A DNA stretch of 49,578 nt from Verrucomicrobiota bacterium (GCA_947454705.1 CANGKZ010000038.1:1-49578), one strand, 5' to 3'. Numbered from the stretch's first letter, positions 1-7,456 are shown. The notes: a model not told the origin generated them from the letters alone. Numbers and translations: made by a program.

Positions 1-140
1 ACTGGTGGCAGAGCCTTCTGGAAAAACTGAGCTGTCGCTGGCTCAACTGCATTGCAGTCCCGCCAAAACCTCCAAACGCCTATGCCTGAGCACAAAAACT
101 TCACGCATATCCAACCCGGATTTAGCTCTCCAACTGCATA

Positions 141-240
141 GATACGGCTGAAGACGGGACTCCATACGAATGAGAAAACCCTCGCGGCAGCCTCGGATTC
201 CCCTTCTACGCTTTAACTTTTCAACCCTTCAACGGCCGCC
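141..240. repeat. Partial copy of dispersed repeat (families A and B)
   Basis: This stretch matches 6882-6978 closely along its whole length: half of the CCGTCTGAAGACGG palindrome, then 'GGGACTCCA.ACGAAT', then a 'CCCTCGCGG' block, ending with the pyrimidine-rich 'CCCCTTC.ACGCTT.AACTT' block at 200-233. It lies directly behind the stop codon of the minus-strand DUF4912 gene. The other copy has the same position behind the Nudix gene. Bases 1-140 show nothing I recognise. Confidence 0.75.
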
Positions 241-259
241 GCCCCTGCCAACCTGCCCA

Positions 260-2842
260 TCAAATCGCGGACGGCACCGGGGGCTTCAATTCCGGCGGGG
301 CCGGATGCACTCCCACATCGCCACGAATGGTCGTGGCCCGGGCAAAGGTGATATCGGCGGAACGTCCATCGGTCCGCGTCGCATTCACCGCCAACACCGG
401 CAATTCGAACTGACCATCCGGCAGCAAAAACCGGAATGAGAACGATCCGTCCTCACGCAACGTGACTGGACGACCGGCGATGGTGACCGTCGCGTCGCGC
501 TCCGTGCTTCCGTACAGAATCACCTCGGCATTCACGCGGAACCAGAATCCCGGCGCTGCGGGCACCGCCGGCGGCCTGGCCGGAGCTTCCGAGGAAACCG
601 GCTTCAACAACGGCACCACTTGCGACACCGAAGAGGACGACGGATTCGAAGGCTTAACCGAAACCCCAATCTCGGGCACAAACTCGACTCGCGAACGACG
701 CTCGGGAATCACGGTTTCCCGCTCGGTCCATTCCACCGCGCGATCCGAACTTCCCGCAAAGACTGTGTTGGCCTCGCGATTCAGAATTCGCTGCAGCGCT
801 TCCAGCACCACCCACTGCTGCGAATGCGCTGCAGATCCGGTCGGCTTGGAGGAATCGCCACGGAATCGATCGGAAACACTGCCGAGCAAATTCTCCGGAT
901 TCACCGGACCCGAGGCCGGGCGCTGCGGAGATTCGGTCGCGGAATCAGTCGGACGATCCGATTCCCAACCACGTCCCCGGTCGCGTTCGCGATCGCGACG
1001 GGAAGATTCGCGGGGTGAACTCACCGGCTGGCTGATGGCCCATCCGCACCAGTGGCCCGTCGCCTCCTGATATCCAATTTCCGCCACGTATCCCGCTCCG
1101 GGAATCATCACCGGAACAAAGCGGTGCGTGGTGTCGAGCGGAAGGGGTTGATCGGAAATCCGCGTTCCACCCACCCATTCCTGCCACAGCCGCAGACGCC
1201 ACTCACCCCGCGGGCTGCGCGTGCGTTCCGCATCCACCACGGCCGACGGCAGATCCCAGTGCACGCAAACCGTGAACGGATCGCGCGCAATCACCCACAC
1301 CGATCCCGACAACACCGGGGCCGGGCGTGACGCCGACGAACTCACGGGCGCCGGCGTGGGCGCTGGCGCCGGCTGACTCGGCTGGGAACTTCTTCCTTCT
1401 TGGTGAGTCGACGCAGAAACGCCGGAACCCGAATTCACCGGGCTCGGAGCAGTGCCGGCCACCGGAGCCGATGCCCCAGCGGCGTCGGAAGCCAAAATCG
1501 ACGGTGCATCTTTTTCGGAACCGCTCGGCTGCGACACACCTGCCGTGGACACCGCAGTCTTGGCGGCGCGCACTCGGGCCTTTGAGCTCGCTGGATCGGG
1601 GTCGCCGGAAAGCAGGATCGAAGGAAGACGCGGCTGCGTGGAGAAACCCTTCCCGGCTGGAGCCGCCAGGTCCTTCGAACGGGCCGGAGTAGACTCCTCC
1701 TCAAGCGCCCGCGCGGCCACCGAGATCGCCACCGGCTCCAGCTTCACCGGAGGGGCTTGTACCGATTTAGGGACAATCGCAGACGGCAGCGGCGCGGCAG
1801 CGGCCGATGGTTTCGAAGCGACGGTGGGTTTGGTTGCCGGCTTGGGGGAAGACTTCGGGGAAGGCTTGCTGGCGGTCTTCTTCGCGACCGCAGGCTTGGT
1901 CGGTTTCACCACGACGACCGCAGGCTTGGCCACGGGAGCCGCAACGACGACGGCTTGGGGAGCGGGAACCGCAGCGGCTTTTGGTGCGGATTGCACCGTC
2001 GGCGGAATTGATGCCGGAGCGGGCTTCGGCGCGACGGCTTTGGTCGCGGCTTTTGCCTCAGTTTTTTGAACCGAAGGAGGCGCCGACGGAACCACTCCAA
2101 CCTTTGCGGGCTTGGACGGAGGAACGACAGAAGCCTTGGCCACCGCGACGGGTTTCACCGGTTTCAATTTCGGTACAACCTTCGGAGCCGGCGGTGCCAC
2201 AGCAGTCGGTTTGGAACCCGCCGCGGAGAGTTTGGATTCGACCGCCTTGGGCACGACCACAGCCGATGGTGAAGGCTTCACCGGATTTTTCGCGACGGGA
2301 GCTGACGTCGGCTTCGGAGCCGGGACTTTCGCAACGGGGGAAACGGAAGGTTTTACCAGTGCCTTCGCCACCGGTTTTGACTCCGGCTTCGCGGCCGCGG
2401 GAGCTGGAGCCGGGGCTGGAGTTGGAGTTGGAGTTGGAGCTGGACCATTTTTGGGCATCGCCCTCTTCGCCGGGGGCGGAGTCGGTTTGACGACCGCCTT
2501 GAGCGCAGGCTTGGTGGCCGCCTTCAGAATCGGTTTCGCCGGAGCCGCGGGCTTCGCGACGATCGGCGCGGGAGGCGCCACGGGCTTGGACGTCGCGACG
2601 GGTTTCGCGGGCGACGACGTGGCGGCAGGTTTGCTCTGGGTCGCCGGAAGCTTAGGGGGCGCGGCCTTCGACTGGCCCTTGGGAGGAGGGGCTTTGGCGC
2701 CAGGTGAGGAGGCGAAAGGCGACGCAGCGGCGGGAGAACGAGTCGGTCCGGGTTTGGTCGGTTTCTTCACCGGCGCAAAGAGTGAAACGCCATCCCCTCC
2801 CGGTGCAATGGGTTTCCACGTTAGATGTGACCCCGCACGCAA
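260..2842 (-). CDS. DUF4912 domain protein with long Lys/Ala/Pro-rich N-terminus
   Basis: Protein of 860 residues. Residues from about 20 to 500 are low-complexity Ala/Pro/Lys/Val/Ser sequence, resembling histone-H1-like or TonB-like linkers. From about residue 510 a folded region starts with VWVIARDPFTVCVHWDLP, the DUF4912 signature (Trp-rich, 'D..YaYV.WDL'-like). It is followed by a charged Arg/Asp/Ser stretch and a C-terminal beta-rich part (about 760-860, FWFRVNAEVILYG...) also seen in verrucomicrobial DUF4912 proteins. The molecular function of DUF4912 is not established. No signal peptide is visible. The frame opens with TTG at 2842, so the start is uncertain; GTG at 2770 (giving MKKPTKPG) is an alternative. 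The lysine-rich tail could bind DNA or an anionic polymer, which is inference only. The nearest gene to its right is the divergent DsrE-like trio, separated by repeats. Confidence 0.8.
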   Translation of the reverse strand: MRAGSHLTWKPIAPGGDGVSLFAPVKKPTKPGPTRSPAAASPFASSPGAKAPPPKGQSKAAPPKLPATQSKPAATSSPAKPVATSKPVAPPAPIVAKPAAPAKPILKAATKPALKAVVKPTPPPAKRAMPKNGPAPTPTPTPAPAPAPAAAKPESKPVAKALVKPSVSPVAKVPAPKPTSAPVAKNPVKPSPSAVVVPKAVESKLSAAGSKPTAVAPPAPKVVPKLKPVKPVAVAKASVVPPSKPAKVGVVPSAPPSVQKTEAKAATKAVAPKPAPASIPPTVQSAPKAAAVPAPQAVVVAAPVAKPAVVVVKPTKPAVAKKTASKPSPKSSPKPATKPTVASKPSAAAAPLPSAIVPKSVQAPPVKLEPVAISVAARALEEESTPARSKDLAAPAGKGFSTQPRLPSILLSGDPDPASSKARVRAAKTAVSTAGVSQPSGSEKDAPSILASDAAGASAPVAGTAPSPVNSGSGVSASTHQEGRSSQPSQPAPAPTPAPVSSSASRPAPVLSGSVWVIARDPFTVCVHWDLPSAVVDAERTRSPRGEWRLRLWQEWVGGTRISDQPLPLDTTHRFVPVMIPGAGYVAEIGYQEATGHWCGWAISQPVSSPRESSRRDRERDRGRGWESDRPTDSATESPQRPASGPVNPENLLGSVSDRFRGDSSKPTGSAAHSQQWVVLEALQRILNREANTVFAGSSDRAVEWTERETVIPERRSRVEFVPEIGVSVKPSNPSSSSVSQVVPLLKPVSSEAPARPPAVPAAPGFWFRVNAEVILYGSTERDATVTIAGRPVTLREDGSFSFRFLLPDGQFELPVLAVNATRTDGRSADITFARATTIRGDVGVHPAPPELKPPVPSAI
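2400..2446. repeat. Microsatellite inside the DUF4912 gene (GGAGTT/GGAGCT units)
   Basis: Short direct repeats of a 6-base unit, read on the plus strand as GGAGCT/GGAGTT, encode an alternating Pro-Ala/Pro-Thr run (about residues 133-147) in the minus-strand protein. Being in multiples of six, length changes would keep the frame. Confidence 0.6.
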
Positions 2843-2854
2843 AAGCAGAAATCA

Positions 2855-2882
2855 GAACCGCTGATGAACGCAGATGGACTCG
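2855..2882. repeat. Dispersed repeat C (GATGAACGCAGATGGA type)
   Basis: 'AACCGCTGATGAACGCAGAT' here resembles the CCGCAGATG/ATGAACGCAGATG units at 4224-4254 (opposite orientation) and 6640-6664. Short degenerate repeats of this kind occur between genes in many verrucomicrobial and planctomycetal genomes. Together with the next entries it fills the 372-base gap 2843-3214, in which I see no gene. Confidence 0.5.
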
Positions 2883-2940
2883 CCGAATTTGGATTCATGC
2901 GATTGAAGAGGCATCCAACACGACGGCGAAAGCATCCTCA

Positions 2941-3066
2941 TTCGTTCGGAGTCCCGTCTTCAGACGGTTCGGGTAGGCGTGTTTGAAGTTATTCGGGGTC
3001 TTGAAATTCCTCCGACCGTTGTATTCCAAGTCCAACAGCAGAGCCGCGTAAACGCGGTACTCCATA
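2941..3066. repeat. Palindromic dispersed repeat B, copy 1 (inverted relative to copy 2)
   Basis: Two perfect 14-base palindromes, CCGTCTTCAGACGG (2954-2967) and CCGCGTAAACGCGG (3044-3057), flank about 75 less conserved bases. The reverse complement of 6786-6910 has the same two palindromes with the same flanks (GGAGTCCC before the first, GAG and TACTCC around the second) at the same spacing. This defines a mobile or REP-like unit of about 125 bases. Confidence 0.8.
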
Positions 3067-3088
3067 CACGCGGGCTGAACGCTGCTTA

Positions 3089-3123
3089 CCCCTTCAACGC
3101 TTCAACTTTTTAACCCTTCAACC
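3089..3123. repeat. Dispersed repeat A (CCCCTTCAACGCTTCAAC block)
   Basis: A pyrimidine-rich block of about 34 bases. It is also present at 200-233, 6941-6974 and, inverted, 4141-4175. It directly follows repeat B copy 1 here, while at 6.9 kb it follows the CCGTCTGAAGACGG arm, so A and B are often neighbours. Confidence 0.7.
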
Positions 3124-3214
3124 GCCGCTTCGCCCACACCTCTCGGCCCTCGCTCCAAGCTCCCTCCACGAATCGAAACTTGGTCGATGCCCCGGCACGC
3201 GCTATCTCTGGGGC

Positions 3215-3532
3215 GTGACGCCATCCGGCAAAAAACTTGGGGTTCTGCTTTCGGGTTCGCCGAAGCATCCCGCCTTCCTGCACGGCGTACGCTTCGCCGC
3301 AGCCGCGCTCGATGCGGGGCACGACGTGTACCTGTATTGCATCGATGAGGGCGTTCTCGGCATCGACCACCCCGAATTGCAGGCCCTCGGCCAACGCGGA
3401 TTGAAACTCTACGGCTGCGCCTACGGGGCCCATCATCACGGCGTGCCCGTCGATGACCGAGCCACCTTTGCCGGTCTCACCGTGGTCAGCGACATGGTCG
3501 GCGGCACCGATCGCTTCGTCAGTTTCCAGTAA
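3215..3532 (+). CDS. DsrE/TusD-like sulfur-relay family protein
   Basis: Protein of 105 residues opening with GTG. It has the DsrE-family fold pattern: a first strand LGVLLSG, an acidic-hydrophobic second strand DVYLYCIDEGV, and a late LKLYGCAYGAHHHG segment. The cysteine in that last segment (about residue 69) is in the position of the persulfide-carrying cysteine of DsrE/TusD. DsrE-type proteins relay sulfane sulfur in tRNA thiolation (TusBCD) or in sulfur oxidation (DsrEFH). It is the first of three small genes (spacings of 38 and 28 bases) whose products resemble the D, C and B subunits. No dsrC/tusE or tusA lies nearby, so the pathway is open. Confidence 0.7.
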   Translation: MTPSGKKLGVLLSGSPKHPAFLHGVRFAAAALDAGHDVYLYCIDEGVLGIDHPELQALGQRGLKLYGCAYGAHHHGVPVDDRATFAGLTVVSDMVGGTDRFVSFQ

Positions 3533-3570
3533 CGCGTCCGCTCGATTTTAATTCCCTCCCCTCCCCTGCC

Positions 3571-3921
3571 ATGCGACCCAGCTTGTTTGTCCTGGTTGAG
3601 AGCGATCCCCGCGAGAGCGAGCGCCCCGCCGAAGCCGTCCGCATCGCCGCCGGCGTGGGCGCGTGGAAAAAGGCCGACGTCACCCTGTATCTCCGCGGCC
3701 CCGCGATTCGCGCCCTCGGCGAGTGGGTGGACGATCTCAAGGAGGAGGACAATTTCACCCGCTACCTGCCTCTCCTCGGCGATTCCGGCCGCCCGGTGCT
3801 CGCTCAAAAAGGCGCCGCGGAACTCGACGATCTGGGCGAATCCCCGATTAAGTTCGAACTCGTGGACGACGCAGAACTCGCCCGCCGCATGGCCGGCGCA
3901 CGCCACGTCATGCGATTCTAA
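3571..3921 (+). CDS. DsrE/F-like small protein (TusC-like position)
   Basis: Protein of 116 residues starting at ATG. MRPSLFVLVESDP followed by a Ser/Arg loop and helix (PAEAVRIAAGVGAWKKADVTLYLRGPAIRAL) is the beta-alpha-beta arrangement of the DsrE/F superfamily. It contains no cysteine, as expected for a structural DsrF/TusC-type subunit but not for a sulfur carrier. It sits between a cysteine-bearing DsrE-like gene and a short DsrH-like gene, which supports a hetero-oligomer of three subunits. Family membership is inferred from fold pattern and context; confidence in a specific subunit name is low. Confidence 0.6.
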   Translation: MRPSLFVLVESDPRESERPAEAVRIAAGVGAWKKADVTLYLRGPAIRALGEWVDDLKEEDNFTRYLPLLGDSGRPVLAQKGAAELDDLGESPIKFELVDDAELARRMAGARHVMRF

Positions 3922-3949
3922 GGGCGTTCAAAGGTGTACCATTTCTGAT

Positions 3950-4129
3950 ATGACCTCCGTGCTCCACATCCTCACCCGGCCGGCCGATGACTGGGTCCGG
4001 GCGACGATCGAAGCCCAGTCGCAGCTTCCCGATCTGAAAGTCGAGGTCATCGACCTCACTCAGGGCACACCGGATTACGCCGCCCTGATCGAGCGCGTGT
4101 TCGCCTCCGATTCCGTGGCCTCGTGGTAG
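3950..4129 (+). CDS. Small DsrH/TusB-like protein, 59 residues
   Basis: Short frame MTSVLHILTRPADDW...ASDSVASW. Proteins of the DsrH/TusB family begin with 'LH.l..sp' and end with 'sD.vv.W', and both ends are recognisable here. The start codon ATG lies 28 bases after the previous stop. The protein has no cysteine, whereas DsrH proper has one, so direct sulfur transfer by this subunit is doubtful. A longer upstream start in the same frame (3587) would overlap the preceding gene over its full length and has shadow-like composition, so it was not used. The gene is easy to miss because of its size. Confidence 0.6.
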   Translation: MTSVLHILTRPADDWVRATIEAQSQLPDLKVEVIDLTQGTPDYAALIERVFASDSVASW

Positions 4130-4140
4130 GGGCCAGCTGA

Positions 4141-4175
4141 GGTTGAAAGGTTAAAAAGTTGAAGTGTTGAAGGGG
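4141..4175. repeat. Dispersed repeat A, inverted copy
   Basis: Reverse complement of the CCCCTTCAACGCTTCAAC block (GGTTGAAAGGTTAAAAAGTT... on the plus strand). It lies just behind the DsrH-like gene. Confidence 0.65.
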
Positions 4176-4223
4176 ACACCGACGCTGCGGCGAGGATTTT
4201 CTCAATCGGTGAATTGCTTTCTC

Positions 4224-4254
4224 CATCTGCGTTCATCCGCGTCCATCTGCGGTT
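4224..4254. repeat. Dispersed repeat C (ATCTGCGTTCATCCGCG type)
   Basis: Three short related units in a row: CATCTGCG, TTCATCCGCG, TCCATCTGCGG. Related sequence occurs at 2855-2882 and 6640-6664 on the opposite strand. It occupies the 219-base gap between the DsrH-like gene and the Fe-S carrier gene. Confidence 0.55.
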
Positions 4255-4348
4255 CAAATTCTCCGGTTTCCCGATGCGCAGAATTTCAAATCGGAGAAGA
4301 AGAGTCCGGTTTGACACGCAGGCACTCACCTCGTAGCCTCACCCAGTC

Positions 4349-4702
4349 ATGAGCGCTGTCGCCACACCTACCGATTCCGTCGTCACCCTCACCGAAGCCG
4401 CTGCCCGTCAGATCGCCAGCATGCTGGCGGAGGACAAGGAAAACGCCGGCAAACCGCTGCGCGTGTATGTCGAGTCCGGCGGTTGCTCTGGTCTCCAGTA
4501 CGGAATGACCTTCGACGAGAAGCGTGACGACGATCTGAGCGCCGAATATGGCGGCGTCGGCGTGGTCGTGGATCCCTTCAGCGCCAACTACCTTCGCGGC
4601 GCAGTCATCGATTTCAGCGACGCGCTGACCGGTGGCGGATTCAAGATCAACAATCCGAACGCCCACAGTTCCTGCGGTTGCGGCAAGTCGTTCAACGCCT
4701 GA
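4349..4702 (+). CDS. erpA: A-type iron-sulfur cluster carrier (ErpA/IscA/SufA family)
   Basis: Protein of 117 residues with the HesB/IscA fold and its three invariant cysteines: one in VESGGCSGLQYG (about residue 46) and the C-terminal pair SSCGCGKSF. These bind Fe-S clusters or iron and pass them to apo-proteins in the cytoplasm. The N-terminal segment LTEAAARQIASML is the usual family start. The gene stands alone, without isc or suf neighbours, as is typical for erpA; the symbol is a best guess among erpA/iscA/sufA. A strong Rho-independent terminator follows at 4751. Confidence 0.88.
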   Translation: MSAVATPTDSVVTLTEAAARQIASMLAEDKENAGKPLRVYVESGGCSGLQYGMTFDEKRDDDLSAEYGGVGVVVDPFSANYLRGAVIDFSDALTGGGFKINNPNAHSSCGCGKSFNA

Positions 4703-4750
4703 TCGGCGTCGACGCTGCATCCTTTCGGACTCGGACTTTTTCACTTTGGC

Positions 4751-4780
4751 AAGCCGCACGGTTCTCCGTGCGGCTTTTTT
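4751..4780 (+). terminator. Rho-independent terminator of the Fe-S carrier gene
   Basis: Perfect 11-base-pair stem AAGCCGCACGG / CCGTGCGGCTT with a TTCT loop (4762-4765), running into a T tract. It lies 48 bases after the stop codon. Confidence 0.92.
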
Positions 4781-4833
4781 GTAGCAATCGGACATTGGAC
4801 TTGGCCGCGCGGGAATGACTAGCCTTCGTCCGA

Positions 4834-6624
4834 ATGATCGGTGCCCTGCTGCTGCCAGAGCTGAAGGAGTTGATTCGCCAGCGCGATTTCGCGCAGCTGC
4901 GTGAGATTCTTTCGGAGTTCCATCCGCCCGATCTCGCGGAGTTGCTTGATGATTTGGAGCCCGCGGACACCGCGGTGCTGCTCCGAATCCTGCCCCGCGA
5001 CCTCGCAGCCGAGGTGTTCGAACACATCCCCCTCGCCGGACAGGAAGAACTGCTCCACGCGCTGGGCGATGCCGATGTCGCGAGCATTCTCAACGAACTC
5101 GCTGCAGACGATCGCACCGCCCTGTTCGAGGAAGTGCCACCCCGGATGGCCCAGCGGCTCCTCGGATTGTTGAGCCCCGAGGAACGGAAAATCGCTGCGG
5201 ACCTGCTCGGGTATCCCAAGGGCACGGTCGGTCGCCGGATGACGCCGCATTACGTGGCGATCGAGGAAAAATGGACCGTGGGCGAGGTCCTTGAACATCT
5301 CCGAAAAACCGCCGCGGAACACGAGCGCATCACGCTCAACCAGCTTTACGTCATCGACAGTTCGGGACAGTTGATCGACTGGGTCCGACTCCAGAACGTC
5401 GTCACCAGCGACCCCAAACGGCCGGTTGCCGAACTGCTCGAAGGCAGCAATCTCGCCCTCAAGGCCACCGACAAACAGGAGACCGCGGTCGCGGCGTTCA
5501 AGAAGTACGACGTCACCATCCTGCCCGTCGTCGATCGCAATGATCTCTTGCTCGGTGTCGTGACGGTGGACGACGTCCTCGACGTCGCCGAAAAGGAATC
5601 CACCGAGGACATCCAGAAACTCGGCGGTATGGAGGCGTTGGACGCCCCGTACCTCGAGATCGGTCTGCTCTCGATGGTGAAAAAGCGCGCAGGCTGGCTC
5701 GCGCTTCTGTTCATGGGCGAAATGCTCACGGCAACCGCCATGGGCTATTACGAGGGCGAGATCGAGAAGGCGGTCGTCCTTTCCATTTTCCTCCCGCTGA
5801 TTATTTCCTCCGGCGGAAATTCCGGTTCGCAGGCCACCTCGCTCATCATTCGATCCCTGGCGGTCGGCGACGTCGCGGTGGGCGATTGGTGGCGGGTGCT
5901 CCGACGCGAGATCGTCGCCGGCTCCCTGCTCGGGCTCGCGCTGGCGGTGTTGGGATTCAGCCGAATCTGGATCTGGCAGCTCGCCGGCATCAAGAACTAC
6001 GGCGAACACCACGGCCTCATCGCGGCCACCGTTGGATTCAGCCTCATCGGCGTCATCCTGTTCGGAAGTCTCGCGGGCGCCATGCTGCCGTTCTTGCTTC
6101 GCGCCGTCCGATTCGATCCCGCCGTGGCCTCCGCCCCCCTTGTGGCGACGTTGGTGGACGTCACGGGATTGGTCATTTATTTCACCATCGCCTCACAGGT
6201 GTTGCAGTCCACCATCCTCGCTCCGTCCAAGCCGGGCATCGTGGTGATGGAACACGAAAAGAGTGCCGACACCTTCGCGCGATTCCTCGGAACGATGCCG
6301 AAAGATGGCGAGAAGGAAGTTTGGAACATCCAGCGCATCGAGTGGATAAAAGATCGCGACACCGTGGTGGTGACCGTCGTGGATGGTGAGGATGTGACCG
6401 GCACCGCGGAATGCGCGGCCAAAGGAACCAAACTCGAGGTTTCGGGTCACGAACCGGAGCGCCGATGGAAGGTTGCCGAATCCATTTTTGGGCACCCTGT
6501 TGAGGTTGTTTGCGAGCTGCCGAAATTTAAGAACCTCACCACCGGCAAGGAGTGCGGGGTCACCTTCCCGCTGCCCTGGGAAGCACTTCCCAAGACGCTC
6601 GCCGCCCCGGCAGCAACGCCTTGA
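4834..6624 (+). CDS. mgtE: MgtE-type magnesium transporter with C-terminal extension
   Basis: Inner-membrane Mg2+ channel/transporter, 596 residues. Order of parts: helical MgtE N-domain (1-130), two CBS domains (about 135-255, with VDDVLDVAE near the end), then the membrane domain (about 280-462) with the signature SSGGNSGSQAT near residue 325 and the pore-lining DPAVASAPLVATLVDVTG near 435. Known MgtE proteins end soon after the fifth helix, at about 450 residues. Here about 130 further residues follow (MEHEKSADTFARFLG... to the end), soluble and of no family I recognise. Only 53 bases separate the start from the upstream terminator, so there is no room for an M-box riboswitch. Confidence 0.92.
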   Translation: MIGALLLPELKELIRQRDFAQLREILSEFHPPDLAELLDDLEPADTAVLLRILPRDLAAEVFEHIPLAGQEELLHALGDADVASILNELAADDRTALFEEVPPRMAQRLLGLLSPEERKIAADLLGYPKGTVGRRMTPHYVAIEEKWTVGEVLEHLRKTAAEHERITLNQLYVIDSSGQLIDWVRLQNVVTSDPKRPVAELLEGSNLALKATDKQETAVAAFKKYDVTILPVVDRNDLLLGVVTVDDVLDVAEKESTEDIQKLGGMEALDAPYLEIGLLSMVKKRAGWLALLFMGEMLTATAMGYYEGEIEKAVVLSIFLPLIISSGGNSGSQATSLIIRSLAVGDVAVGDWWRVLRREIVAGSLLGLALAVLGFSRIWIWQLAGIKNYGEHHGLIAATVGFSLIGVILFGSLAGAMLPFLLRAVRFDPAVASAPLVATLVDVTGLVIYFTIASQVLQSTILAPSKPGIVVMEHEKSADTFARFLGTMPKDGEKEVWNIQRIEWIKDRDTVVVTVVDGEDVTGTAECAAKGTKLEVSGHEPERRWKVAESIFGHPVEVVCELPKFKNLTTGKECGVTFPLPWEALPKTLAAPAATP

Positions 6625-6639
6625 AGCAAAAAGGCGGGT

Positions 6640-6664
6640 GAAACCGCGGATGGACGCAGATGGA
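6640..6664. repeat. Dispersed repeat C copy
   Basis: 'GAAACCGCGGATGGACGCAG' followed by ATGGA, related to the units at 2855 and 4224. The gap 6625-6988 (364 bases) holds this unit, repeat B copy 2 and repeat A, and no gene that I can support. Confidence 0.5.
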
Positions 6665-6785
6665 GAGGGAGATGAATCGTTGGATGCATCTCCAATGCAT
6701 TCCCCTGCTGGGTGGATCTCAACGGCCTCTGCCCTGCGCTTGTTTTCTCTCTTAATTCCCGAAATCGGCGGCGGGGCACCTCAGA

Positions 6786-6912
6786 CGTTTGGAGTACCGC
6801 GTTTACGCGGCTCCGCTGTTGGGCCGGGACCATCGAACGGTTGAAATTCAAGCGACCGCATACCTCGTAACACGCTTCCCCGAACCGTCTGAAGACGGGA
6901 CTCCAAACGAAT
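6786..6912. repeat. Palindromic dispersed repeat B, copy 2
   Basis: Contains CCGCGTTTACGCGG (6797-6810) and CCGTCTGAAGACGG (6885-6898), flanked by GGAGTA/CTCC and GGGACTCC. It is the inverted counterpart of 2941-3066, about 3.8 kb away. Each palindrome can form a small hairpin in RNA or single-stranded DNA. Confidence 0.8.
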
Positions 6913-6940
6913 AAGGAAACCCTCGCGGTAGCGTCGGATC

Positions 6941-6974
6941 CCCCTTCAACGCTTCAGCTTTTCAACCCTTCAAC
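6941..6974. repeat. Dispersed repeat A copy
   Basis: The CCCCTTCAACGCTTCA.CTT block with following TTCAACCCTTCAAC, ending 14 bases before the stop codon of the minus-strand Nudix gene. Confidence 0.7.
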
Positions 6975-6988
6975 TGCCGATTCCTGGC

Positions 6989-7456
6989 TCAAACCGCGGG
7001 CTCGCGCAGCTCGTTGAGCGCCTGAAGGCAATACCAGCGCACCGCGTTGGAAAGGGGCGGCTGAAGCTGATCGAGCCCTGCGGCATCGACCCAGCGGATG
7101 TCGTGATGTTCCGCGGCAGCGAGTGTCAAAGCCCCGCCCTTGATCCGGGCGAGGTAGATCATTCCGATGTGTTCGTGCGTGGCGCTTATCCGGTGGATGT
7201 CGAGGAACCGCGGCGCGATCAGCGCACGCGTGCCGTCCTCGGTGGTGGGAGGACGTTCGCCGACGAGTTCCAGCTCGTATCCGGTCTCCTCGAATCCCTC
7301 ACGCAAGGCGGCCTGTTCCGGGTCCTCATCCAGTTCGATGTGACCGCCGATCGGAAGCCACTTGCCCAGCTTGCGATGCAGGACCAGCAGAATGCGGTTC
7401 TCGTGAACGATCAGGAGGGCGACCGTGAAATCGATTTTCTCGTGGATATGAGCCAT
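6989..7456 (-). CDS. Nudix hydrolase
   Basis: Protein of 155 residues when started at the ATG giving MAHIHEKIDF; a longer in-frame start at 7519 adds only non-conserved residues. A perfect Nudix box lies at 38-60: G38, E44, R52-E53, E56-E57, G59 (GHIELDEDPEQAALREGFEE then TG). Nudix enzymes split nucleoside diphosphates linked to another group, using a divalent metal held by the box glutamates. The substrate cannot be told from sequence. It is transcribed away from the methyltransferase gene next to it; the 139 bases between the two starts hold an 8-base tandem repeat. Confidence 0.88.
   Translation of the reverse strand: MAHIHEKIDFTVALLIVHENRILLVLHRKLGKWLPIGGHIELDEDPEQAALREGFEETGYELELVGERPPTTEDGTRALIAPRFLDIHRISATHEHIGMIYLARIKGGALTLAAAEHHDIRWVDAAGLDQLQPPLSNAVRWYCLQALNELREPAV

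Noticed and set aside
2112-2864. Glycine/alanine/threonine-rich 250-codon frame opposite the DUF4912 gene
   Set aside because: It is the complement of the Lys/Ala/Pro tail, whose biased codons create it. The DUF4912 frame is supported by a folded C-terminal domain.
3587-4129. 180-codon frame containing the DsrH-like sequence at its end
   Set aside because: Its first two thirds overlap the DsrE/F-like gene in another frame and have shadow composition. Only the part from the ATG at 3950 is family-like.
4781-4833. Possible magnesium riboswitch (M-box) before mgtE
   Set aside because: Only 53 bases lie between the preceding terminator and the start codon, and an M-box needs about 150.
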